The translations under genes were made by a program, and so were the position numbers. DNA of 8,171 bases from an uncultured Clostridia bacterium (lineage in GTDB: Bacteria > Bacillota > Clostridia > Christensenellales > CAG-138). The notes below the pieces were generated by a model. That model had not been told where the DNA came from. It made no database searches and worked only from the letters and a program-made list of their open reading frames with translations. Within the stretch, counting starts at the first letter, position 1; each line of letters opens with the position of its first letter. Where the stretch lies: the NCBI GenBank assembly GCA_946183765.1, contig CAMHDC010000040.1:1-8171 (forward strand), in the 5' to 3' direction. Positions 1 through 5,458 of the stretch are shown in pieces.

Positions 1-27
1 CAGCGGCACGGCGATAAACAGTCTCAT
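1..27 (-). CDS. thpR: N-terminus of a probable RNA 2',3'-cyclic phosphodiesterase (partial)
   Basis: Only the first nine codons are present, reading leftward and running off the window. They encode MRLFIAVPL, which resembles the usual opening of the ThpR/LigT 2H phosphoesterase family, where this first beta strand begins with M-R-(L/A)-F-(I/V)-A. Family members hydrolyse 2',3'-cyclic phosphate ends of RNA in the cytoplasm. The start is supported by a GGGGGAG ribosome binding site (complement of 35-41) seven bases upstream of the ATG. The gene is divergent from the sigma factor operon. The two HxT/S catalytic motifs lie outside the window, so the family call rests on nine residues and is tentative. 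That a leftward gene starts here is more certain than what it encodes. Confidence 0.45.
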
Positions 28-80
28 AACCCTGCTCCCCCATTATATTCTTATCGACATTTTACTTGATTTTGGCGGGG

Positions 81-109
81 TTGTACAGGACTTTTGCGCA
101 CGGTACAAT
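81..109 (+). promoter_or_regulatory. Candidate sigma-A promoter for the sigma/anti-sigma operon
   Basis: TTGTAC (81-86) is separated by 17 bp from TACAAT (104-109). The -10 hexamer matches the consensus at five of six bases and the -35 at three of six. The spacing is ideal, and transcription would start near 116, about 73 bases before the sigma factor start codon. It would provide basal expression of the operon. Confidence 0.45.
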
Positions 110-114
110 AAACA

Positions 115-141
115 GGGAACTTTTTGGGACGTTCGTGCGTC
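115..141 (+). promoter_or_regulatory. Candidate ECF-type (autoregulatory) promoter
   Basis: GGGAAC (115-120), followed directly by a run of T, lies 17 bp upstream of CGTC (138-141). GGAAC(T) with a CGTC-like -10 is the known general form of ECF-sigma promoters, and ECF operons commonly control themselves. The element sits just downstream of the sigma-A-like promoter, giving a tandem arrangement. Which sigma factor recognises it is inference. Confidence 0.4.
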
Positions 142-150
142 TTATGGGTA

Positions 151-162
151 GAACGATCGTTC
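151..162 (+). promoter_or_regulatory. Perfect 12-bp palindrome, possible operator
   Basis: GAACGATCGTTC is a perfect inverted repeat between the candidate ECF -10 element and the ribosome binding site of the sigma factor gene. Related half-sites occur nearby: ACGTTCGT at 129-136 and AACGAAC at 166-172. It could bind a dimeric regulator or form a leader hairpin. No known operator is recognised. Confidence 0.3.
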
Positions 163-188
163 AGAAACGAACAAAGAGAGGACAGAAC

Positions 189-659
189 ATGATCTCAAGA
201 GATGCCTTTGCCCAGGAGGTGCGTGCCCTGACCGACACGGCCTATGCGGTGACGTACCTGATCCTGGGGAACAGCGCCGACTGCGAGGACGCCATGAGCG
301 CGGCCATCCTCCGTGCCTTCGAGGGCCGGGGACAGCTGAAGAAGCGGGAGAGCTTCCGGGCCTGGTTTTTGCAGATCCTGCGGCACGAAGCCTATACTCT
401 GCTTCGAACGCGCCGACGGCTGATGCCCGTGGAGGAGATGCCCGAGGCGGCGGCTCCGGACCGGGACGACGCCGGGCGGCTGGATCTGCAGGAAGCGCTG
501 GCGGAGCTTACCGAAGCCCAGCGAACGGCCCTGCTCCTGCAGCAGGAGGGCTACGATCTTAGCGAGATCGGCCAGATCCTGGACGTGCCCGTGGGGACGG
601 TGAAATCCCGCATCTCCCGGGCCAAACAGACATTGAGGACCCTATTGGAGGTAAACTGA
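189..659 (+). CDS. ECF-type RNA polymerase sigma factor
   Basis: A 156-residue sigma-70 family protein of the usual ECF length. It would direct RNA polymerase to a small regulon, normally after release from a membrane-bound anti-sigma factor. Residues 4-75 form the sigma-2 domain (the DCEDAMSAAILRAFE segment aligns with the conserved D-x-E-D region, then FRAWFLQILRHEA). Residues 100-152 form sigma-4, with the helix-turn-helix in LSEIGQILDVPVGTVKSRI. A longer in-frame reading from 66 exists, but ATG 189 is preferred: it has GAGAGGA (176-182) six bases upstream, and the ATG-initiated protein begins exactly where family members do. In sigma-2 the usual V-Q-E after D-x-E-D is M-S-A, a divergent detail. 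The next gene starts one base after this stop codon, indicating translational coupling. The family call is secure; its signal and targets are unknown. Confidence 0.9.
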   Translation: MISRDAFAQEVRALTDTAYAVTYLILGNSADCEDAMSAAILRAFEGRGQLKKRESFRAWFLQILRHEAYTLLRTRRRLMPVEEMPEAAAPDRDDAGRLDLQEALAELTEAQRTALLLQQEGYDLSEIGQILDVPVGTVKSRISRAKQTLRTLLEVN

Positions 660-660
660 T

Positions 661-2052
661 ATGGAAAACAAGAAATACAACGTGCGGGACGCCCTTCCCG
701 ACACCCCCGACGCCTTCTACGACGCGGTGGAGCGAAGCCTCGCCGCCTGCCGCAGCGAGAAAAGAGAAAGGACCTGGGGCCTGGGCCATCTGCCCCGCAA
801 GCTCCTGATCCCCCTGGTGGCGGCCCTGGTGCTGCTGGTGGCCGGAACGGCCGTTGCCGCCGGGGTATGGCTTCGGGACAACTACTCCCCCACCAGCTAC
901 ATGGAGACCGCCAAGGAGAAGCGGGAGGAGCAGGGAAAGACCATCCCCGACGTGGAGCAGGCCATCGCCTCCGCCGCGCCGAAGACGGGGGACTACACCT
1001 TCGTCATGCTGCCGGAGTTCGAGGACGCCCAGGTGCTGGACGATTTTCGGGTGCAGCAGGGCCAGCCCAGGTACAATGAGGCGGACTGGGCCTGGATCAA
1101 GGACATCGTGCCCCAGGTGGAGGAGGTGCTCATCGACGGCCGGACGTTGGCCTTCAACATCCGCCTCAATACGGACCACGCCCAGGCCTTCCGTTGGCCG
1201 GACGTGGAGGGCCAGTGGGTGGACGCCCTGGTGGACAACATGAGCTTCCGCAAGGAAGGGGACAGCATGGCCTACCCCATCGTGTCGAGCGGCGGAGGCG
1301 TCAACCCCGAGATGGGCACCGATAGCTGGGCCACCCTGTACACCGACGTGATCCTGGACCAGCAGGACGTGAACTTCCCCACAGAGGGCCGGGTGGAGCT
1401 TACGGTGGAGATCGGCTTGCGGGACGCCCGGGTGGAGGACCTAGCGCCCATCGGGAACGTTGCGAAGCTCTTTTACACCTTCTCCTTCGACGCGGCGGCG
1501 GGCACGGAGGTGGCCCCGGCGCAGGTCACGGAGCGGAAGCTTTCCGGCAGCTATGTGCTGACCGTGGACGATTGGACCGATCCCGACAAGCCCCGCATGT
1601 ACAACCGGCGGGTGAGCCTGGACGGGGTGGTCCTCAAAGAGGAGATTCGCTATCGGCAGACCGGCGTGTATGTGACCTACACCGTGAAGGAAGCCCCCAC
1701 GGATTGGGCCGAGGCTATGAAAAGCTCCCTGCTCTATCCCAACCGGGAGGGCAAGTGGCACGGCCTGTACATCGAGTACCGCATCGGTCCGGAGGGGGAG
1801 TGGCTCCCGGTGGGCCATGAGAACTGGGGCAAATTCGGCGAGAACACCGTGATCCTGCCCATCTTCCCCTCGGAGTATGAGAAGGCCAGGGCCGAGGGCG
1901 TCACGCTCCGGCTGACGGAGTACTGCGGCACCGCCCTCAACGGCACGCCCATCGGCGAGGACTGGGCCATGGACATCCCCGCCGGGTCCATGACCTGGAA
2001 CTTCGACCTGGCGGCCCAGGAACTGGGCGTCTTCGAAATACCCCTGCCGTAA
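661..2052 (+). CDS. Membrane-anchored probable anti-sigma factor/sensor
   Basis: A 463-residue single-pass membrane protein. Residues 1-46 are a charged cytoplasmic segment (with PDTPDAFYDAVERSLAAC) of the kind that begins clostridial ECF-partner proteins. Residues 48-70 are one transmembrane helix, and residues 72-463 would be outside the cell. The ATG has GGAGG (647-651) nine bases upstream and lies one base after the sigma gene stop, so the two are almost certainly co-translated. By analogy with ECF operons, the short cytoplasmic part should bind the sigma factor and the large external part should sense a signal or be the target of regulated proteolysis. The external part resembles DUF4179-type clostridial proteins in general layout and looks beta-rich, but no catalytic motif or zinc-binding HxxxCxxC anti-sigma motif was seen. 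The anti-sigma role is inferred from position and topology. Confidence 0.7.
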   Translation: MENKKYNVRDALPDTPDAFYDAVERSLAACRSEKRERTWGLGHLPRKLLIPLVAALVLLVAGTAVAAGVWLRDNYSPTSYMETAKEKREEQGKTIPDVEQAIASAAPKTGDYTFVMLPEFEDAQVLDDFRVQQGQPRYNEADWAWIKDIVPQVEEVLIDGRTLAFNIRLNTDHAQAFRWPDVEGQWVDALVDNMSFRKEGDSMAYPIVSSGGGVNPEMGTDSWATLYTDVILDQQDVNFPTEGRVELTVEIGLRDARVEDLAPIGNVAKLFYTFSFDAAAGTEVAPAQVTERKLSGSYVLTVDDWTDPDKPRMYNRRVSLDGVVLKEEIRYRQTGVYVTYTVKEAPTDWAEAMKSSLLYPNREGKWHGLYIEYRIGPEGEWLPVGHENWGKFGENTVILPIFPSEYEKARAEGVTLRLTEYCGTALNGTPIGEDWAMDIPAGSMTWNFDLAAQELGVFEIPLP

Positions 2053-2066
2053 AGCGGCGCAATATC

Positions 2067-2106
2067 CATCGCCCGGAGGATGTTCATCCTCCGGGCGATG
2101 CTTTTT
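2067..2106 (+). terminator. Rho-independent terminator of the sigma/anti-sigma operon
   Basis: A 15-bp perfect GC-rich stem (2067-2081 with 2086-2100) and a four-base loop are followed by CTTTTT at 2101-2106. It begins 14 bases after the anti-sigma stop. The T-tract overlaps the stop codon of the converging L,D-transpeptidase gene. On the minus strand the hairpin is followed by GGATATTGCG, so it is a weaker terminator in that direction. Confidence 0.9.
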
Positions 2107-3160
2107 ACAGATCTTTGAACCATTCGGGATAGACGGCCCGGTACGGATTTTCCTCGTCCGGGTCCGTGGGGTCCCAGCCCAGGGTGTGATCGGCGTTCAT
2201 GTAGGGCTCCTCATAGATGAGGGGCGGGGCGGACGGCGCGGCGGGGCCCACGCTGTCCAGGACCATGACCCGGGTGCCCCGGGGGCAGTTCTTGTAGATC
2301 CAGTAGGCGTCCCCCACCAGCAGCCGCACACAGCCGTGGGAGGCGGGGCTGCCCAGCTTCTCATATTCGTCGATCAGCATCTGCTTCTTGCCGTACTTGT
2401 GGAACTTCCGGTATTCCCCGCCGATGGGCACGGTGTGGAAGAGGTAGTGGCCCCGAAAGCGGCAGGCGTACTGGGCGTAGACCATGATCCCTTCCATGAC
2501 GGTCATGGCCTTGTAGGCGTACTTGCTGTAGATGGAATGGGTCCCCGGCGGCGTCTGGTGGACGGTGTCCGCGCAGGAGCAGATCATGATCCGCTCCACG
2601 GTCCATTCCCCCTCGGCGGCGATGAAGCAGACCACGCTCTGACTCCCCTGAAAGACCGTGAGCCACCGCTCCCCGTCTTTTTTAGGCGGGGTCTCGGGGG
2701 CGTAGGGGGAGATCAGAAAGCCGTCCAGCGGGAGCTGTTCCGCGCCGAAGCTGGGCTCGCCTTCCTCATCCGCTGGGTAGAAGCCCAGGGGCCCCCGGCC
2801 GAAGCTGCCGAACCGGTAGTATCGGCCGGTGAGCTTGTCCAGATACCGCCCGTCCTCCGCCGGGACGACAGACTTTCGAAGGGGCAGGAAGGGGGCCGGG
2901 CTGGCGGGGCAGAAGGTGGGCGCCGGGGTGGGCGTGGGCTCCGCCGTGGGTTCCGGGGTCGGCGCCTCGGTGGGCGCCGGCGTAGGCTCCGGCGTGGCCG
3001 TAGGGGTGGGCGTGGCCGTGACCGCAGCTGTGGGCTCCGGGGTCGCCGGGACAGCCGCCTCCCGGGCAGGGGTCGGCGCCTCCGCCGTCCTGGCATGTCC
3101 ACAAACCAGGCACAGCAGAAGCAGCAACAGCCACAATACGGTTTTGCGCAAAAGGGTCAT
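2105..3160 (-). CDS. Exported L,D-transpeptidase (YkuD family) with Pro/Thr-rich stalk
   Basis: A 351-residue secreted or membrane-anchored protein expected to act on peptidoglycan outside the membrane, forming 3-3 cross-links or attaching proteins through a catalytic cysteine. Residues 6-20 are a leucine-rich signal peptide or anchor; CLVC does not match a lipobox well. Residues 28-92 are a low-complexity Pro/Thr/Ala/Glu stalk, probably spanning the wall. The YkuD domain covers about 166-301, with His242 in FHTVPIGG and the active-site signature SHGCVRL at 274-280 (Cys277). A proline-rich tail with acidic residues follows. ATG 3160 is the only plausible start, because an in-frame TGA lies three codons upstream and the signal peptide begins there, but no clear ribosome binding site precedes it. 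A terminator-like hairpin lies 18 bases upstream, so expression may depend on read-through from the ferredoxin gene. Family assignment is firm; the exact wall substrate is unknown. Confidence 0.9.
   Translation of the reverse strand: MTLLRKTVLWLLLLLLCLVCGHARTAEAPTPAREAAVPATPEPTAAVTATPTPTATPEPTPAPTEAPTPEPTAEPTPTPAPTFCPASPAPFLPLRKSVVPAEDGRYLDKLTGRYYRFGSFGRGPLGFYPADEEGEPSFGAEQLPLDGFLISPYAPETPPKKDGERWLTVFQGSQSVVCFIAAEGEWTVERIMICSCADTVHQTPPGTHSIYSKYAYKAMTVMEGIMVYAQYACRFRGHYLFHTVPIGGEYRKFHKYGKKQMLIDEYEKLGSPASHGCVRLLVGDAYWIYKNCPRGTRVMVLDSVGPAAPSAPPLIYEEPYMNADHTLGWDPTDPDEENPYRAVYPEWFKDL
2885..3079 (-). repeat. Low-complexity Pro/Thr-rich coding repeat
   Basis: This part of the L,D-transpeptidase gene encodes residues 28-92, an irregular series of TP, PTP, PEPT and EAPT units. 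At DNA level it is a degenerate GC-rich tandem repeat (GGCGCCGG, GGGCTCCGG and similar units on the plus strand). Such stalks typically hold an enzyme domain away from the membrane, and repeat tracts of this kind can vary in length between strains. Confidence 0.8.
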
Positions 3161-3173
3161 AGAGCAGCGTCAG

Positions 3174-3209
3174 AACAAAAAGCGCTTGCTTACGATAAGC
3201 AAGCGCTTT
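3174..3209 (-). terminator. Rho-independent terminator after the ferredoxin gene
   Basis: A perfect 14-bp stem (3179-3192 with 3196-3209) and three-base loop are followed, in the leftward direction, by TTTTGTTC. It begins about 15 bases after the ferredoxin stop. The L,D-transpeptidase start codon lies only 18 bases beyond the stem, so the hairpin separates the two genes and could act as an attenuator. Confidence 0.8.
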
Positions 3210-3224
3210 CGCGGTCAAAGGGAT

Positions 3225-3395
3225 TTACTCTGCCTTGGGGGCTCCCACGGGGCAGACATTGGCGCAGTTGCCGCACTCGATGCAGGCGTCGGCATCGATG
3301 ACGAAGATGCCGTCACCCTCGGTGATAGCTTCCACGGGGCACTCACTGGCGCAGGTGCCGCAGGCGATGCATTCATCGGTGATCTTGTATGCCAT
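3225..3395 (-). CDS. 2[4Fe-4S] clostridial-type ferredoxin
   Basis: A 56-residue small electron carrier of typical clostridial length. Two classical motifs each bind one cubane cluster, with the fourth cysteine of each swapped to the other: CIACGTCASECP (Cys9, 12, 15, 19) and CIECGNCANVCP (Cys38, 41, 44, 48). It is cytoplasmic and would pass electrons between oxidoreductases such as pyruvate:ferredoxin oxidoreductase and hydrogenase; its actual partners cannot be seen here. A longer reading from 3422 exists, but ATG 3395 is chosen because AAGGAGGT lies seven bases upstream (complement of 3402-3409) and the protein then begins MAYKITDEC as in the family. A strong promoter lies upstream and a terminator downstream, so it is probably made mainly as a short, abundant single-gene transcript. 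Confidence 0.95.
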   Translation of the reverse strand: MAYKITDECIACGTCASECPVEAITEGDGIFVIDADACIECGNCANVCPVGAPKAE

Positions 3396-3425
3396 GCTGA
3401 TTACCTCCTTACAGATTTTCAATTC

Positions 3426-3453
3426 ATTATAACATACGCATCATAAATTGCAA
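3426..3453 (-). promoter_or_regulatory. Sigma-A promoter of the ferredoxin gene
   Basis: Reading leftward, TTGCAA (complement of 3448-3453) is separated by 16 bp from a perfect TATAAT (complement of 3426-3431). The -10 is preceded by TGT, giving an extended -10 element. Transcription would start near 3419, about 24 bases before the ferredoxin ATG and upstream of its ribosome binding site. Confidence 0.75.
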
Positions 3454-3483
3454 GAATCAGTTTTCCGACGAAACTGTAAACAA

Positions 3484-3534
3484 GTCGAAAAAACGACCAT
3501 AGGTTCGACCTTTGGCGGGGCTCTTTTTTTCGAC
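3484..3534. repeat. Inverted repeat enclosing a small hairpin, upstream of the Noc-like gene
   Basis: GTCGAAAAAA (3484-3493) is the exact reverse complement of TTTTTTCGAC (3525-3534). Between them CCATAGG (3497-3503) and CCTTTGG (3509-3515) form an inner stem with one mismatch around the loop TTCGA, and TTCGAC occurs again at 3504-3509. It lies in the 181-bp divergent gap between the ferredoxin and Noc-like genes. It may be a structured leader, a terminator (T-runs occur in both directions) or a binding site. No convincing rightward promoter was found in this gap. Confidence 0.5.
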
Positions 3535-3576
3535 AGGGGCGGGGTGACAGAATGGGGAAAAAGGAAGGTGAAAAAG

Positions 3577-4392
3577 GTGGATCTGCATTCATTTCCCCTG
3601 GAGAAAGCCGCCCCGCCCAAGCGGGACCTGGACCGGCGGCTGTTTCTGCTGCCCGTAGACAGCATCCGCCCCAACCCGGACCAGCCCCGGCGGCAGTTCG
3701 GCCGGGAGGAGCTGCAGGAGCTGACGATCAGCATCGCCCAGGTGGGGCTCATCCAGCCCCTGACCGTGCGCCGGGGGCCCGAAGGGTACGAGCTGATCTC
3801 CGGGGAGCGGCGGCTCCGGGCCTGTGAGCTGCTGGGGCTTCGGGAAGTCCCCTGCATCGTGGTGCAGACGGACCCGGAAAAGAGCGCCCTCATGGCCCTC
3901 GTGGAGAACGTGCAGCGCTCGGACCTCTCCTTCTGGGAGGAAGCGGAGGGGTATCGGCGGCTGCTGACGGTCTACGGCCTCACCCGGGAGGAGCTGTGCC
4001 GCCGGATCGGCAAGAGCCCCGCGTTCCTCTCCAACAAGCTCCGGCTGCTGAAGCTCAGCGCCCCGGTGCGGACGGCGGCGGAGCGCGGGGGCTTGAGCGA
4101 GCGCCACGCCCGGTGTCTGCTGTCCCTCGAAGGGGAGGCGGACCAGCTCAAGCTCATAGAGCGCATCGTCCGGGAGGGCTGGAGCGTGCGGCAGGCGGAG
4201 GCGTACGTGGAAAAAAGCGCCCCGCGGCCCAAGCCCCTGCGGATCCTCCGGCTCACCAAGGACTGCCGCCTGTTCCTCAACGGCCTCGCCACCCTCCTCG
4301 ATCAGCTCCGCATGGCGGGCATGGCCGCCGAGATGGAGACGGACAGGCGGGAGGACGGTCTGGACGTGGCCGTACACATCCGCACCCGGTGA
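3577..4392 (+). CDS. noc: Noc/ParB-family nucleoid occlusion or partition protein
   Basis: A 271-residue ParB-like DNA-binding protein. Residues about 22-115 are the ParB/Srx CTP-binding domain, with the ISGERRLRACE segment (GERR, 77-80) and ENVQRSDL (110-117), the known nucleotide-contact boxes. Residues 135-160 contain the helix-turn-helix (LTREELCRRIGKSPAFLSNK). The C-terminal domain (228-271, KDCRLFLNGL...) resembles the dimerisation end of Noc rather than Spo0J. Noc loads at specific sites and blocks septum formation over the nucleoid; ParB segregates origins. GTG 3577 is chosen because AAGGAAGG (3561-3568) lies eight bases upstream; GTG 3568 would add three residues. No obvious amphipathic membrane-targeting helix precedes the ParB domain, and no parA is adjacent. 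The ParB family is certain; Noc over Spo0J is a judgement. Confidence 0.85.
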   Translation: MDLHSFPLEKAAPPKRDLDRRLFLLPVDSIRPNPDQPRRQFGREELQELTISIAQVGLIQPLTVRRGPEGYELISGERRLRACELLGLREVPCIVVQTDPEKSALMALVENVQRSDLSFWEEAEGYRRLLTVYGLTREELCRRIGKSPAFLSNKLRLLKLSAPVRTAAERGGLSERHARCLLSLEGEADQLKLIERIVREGWSVRQAEAYVEKSAPRPKPLRILRLTKDCRLFLNGLATLLDQLRMAGMAAEMETDRREDGLDVAVHIRTR

Positions 4393-4421
4393 GGAAAACC
4401 AGGATATATTGAGGAAATCGG

Positions 4422-4450
4422 TTGTTTCCGGGTAAATACCGTGGTATCAT
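4422..4450 (+). promoter_or_regulatory. Candidate promoter just before holA
   Basis: TTGTTT (4422-4427) and TATCAT (4445-4450) are separated by 17 bp. The -10 has five of six consensus bases and the -35 three of six. The predicted start of transcription is near 4457, the first base of the holA GTG, so a transcript from here would be leaderless. It overlaps a near-palindrome, ATACCGTGGTAT, at 4436-4447. Confidence 0.3.
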
Positions 4451-4456
4451 AGGAGG

Positions 4457-5458
4457 GTGAACGAATCCGAATTCTACAAGGCGACCCAGAGCCGCGCCCT
4501 GAAGGGGCCATACCTCCTCCACGGCGAGGAGGAGCTGACCAAGGCCGACGCCGTGGCTCGGGTGAAGAAGCTCCTGGACCCGGGGGTGCTGGATCTGAAT
4601 TTCCAAAGCCTCCGGAATCCTGACGCGCCCACGCTCCTTGCCGCCGCGGACCAGCTGCCCTTTTTCGACGAGCTTCGGGTCATCCTGGTGGAAAGCTGGG
4701 ACGATGCCCTCGTCGACGCCCTGGAGGAGAAGAACCGGCTGCTCACCATGGCGGACACCTCCGTGACGCTGTTCGTCCATCGGGGGGAGTGCCGCAAGAC
4801 CAACAAGCTCTTCAAGGCCCTGGCCCCGGAGAACCGGGTGGTGGTCTTCGAGAAGCTGACCATGGAGCGGGCGGTGAACATGCTCCTCAGGGAATCGGCC
4901 CTGCGGAACGTGGATCTGAGCCGCGCCGTGGCCCAGACGCTGGTCGACCGGGTGGGGTTCGACGCCTATCGGCTGAAAAACGAGTTTTCCAAGGCAGCCG
5001 GGTACGTGGGCTCCGGCGGGACCGTGACCGTGGCCGTGCTGGATCTGACGATCACCCCGTCGGCGGAATACGACGCCTTCGAGATGCTGGACGCGCTCTT
5101 GGACGGGAAACGGAAGAAGGGGTACGCCATGCTCCTCAACGCCCTGGACGGGGGGGAGAGCCCTCTGAGCCTTGCCGGGTTCCTGGAGGGACGGCTGAAG
5201 CTGATCCTGACCGCCCGGGAGCATCTCGATCGGGGGCTGGACCCCCGCGCCGCCGCGCGGCAGCTCCAAGGCAGCCCTTACGCCGCCCAGATCGCCGTGA
5301 AGAACGCCCAGAAGCGGACCACGGCGGAGCTGCGGCAGGCCGTAGCCGGCTTCGCCGCCGTGGACGGGTTCACCAAGCAGGGGATCTACAGGGACCGGGA
5401 CGCGCTGCTCCTGGCCGTTTTGAATACTTTTGAAAAGAAAGAGGAGGTCAGAAAATGA
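4457..5458 (+). CDS. holA: DNA polymerase III subunit delta
   Basis: A 333-residue protein matching the delta subunit of the clamp loader in length and layout. Delta opens the sliding clamp (beta, DnaN) so it can be placed on primed DNA. The N-terminus GPYLLHGEEELTKADAVARV is the degenerate nucleotide-binding-like region of delta. FFDELRVILVE (69-79) and the family's C-terminal region, DAFEMLDALLDGKRKKGYAMLL (206-227) followed by GFLEGRLKLIL, are also seen. GTG 4457 is the only usable start, as TAA lies at 4433-4435 in frame. AGGAGG (4451-4456) directly abuts the GTG with no spacing, which is unusual. The stop overlaps the next start codon (ATGA). The gene follows the Noc-like gene by 64 bp and may be co-transcribed with it. 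Confidence 0.9.
   Translation: MNESEFYKATQSRALKGPYLLHGEEELTKADAVARVKKLLDPGVLDLNFQSLRNPDAPTLLAAADQLPFFDELRVILVESWDDALVDALEEKNRLLTMADTSVTLFVHRGECRKTNKLFKALAPENRVVVFEKLTMERAVNMLLRESALRNVDLSRAVAQTLVDRVGFDAYRLKNEFSKAAGYVGSGGTVTVAVLDLTITPSAEYDAFEMLDALLDGKRKKGYAMLLNALDGGESPLSLAGFLEGRLKLILTAREHLDRGLDPRAAARQLQGSPYAAQIAVKNAQKRTTAELRQAVAGFAAVDGFTKQGIYRDRDALLLAVLNTFEKKEEVRK

Noticed and set aside
42..47. TATAAT on the minus strand before the thpR-like gene
   Set aside because: It directly adjoins the ribosome binding site, so a transcript from it would start inside that site. No -35 element is found at the right distance.
66..188. N-terminal extension of the sigma factor
   Set aside because: It would cover the candidate promoters and is not family-like. 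ATG 189 has a good ribosome binding site and matches the family start.
2186..3301. A 371-codon open frame on the plus strand opposite the L,D-transpeptidase and ferredoxin genes
   Set aside because: It runs through the complement of two recognised genes and the Pro/Thr repeat. The product is low-complexity Gly/Arg/Val with no motif.
3448..3576. Upstream TTG start and extension of the Noc-like gene
   Set aside because: The TTG lies in the ferredoxin promoter and the extension is translated from the inverted-repeat region. GTG 3577 has a properly spaced ribosome binding site.
4277..5269. A 330-codon minus-strand frame opposite holA
   Set aside because: It is a shadow of holA with atypical composition and no recognisable motif.
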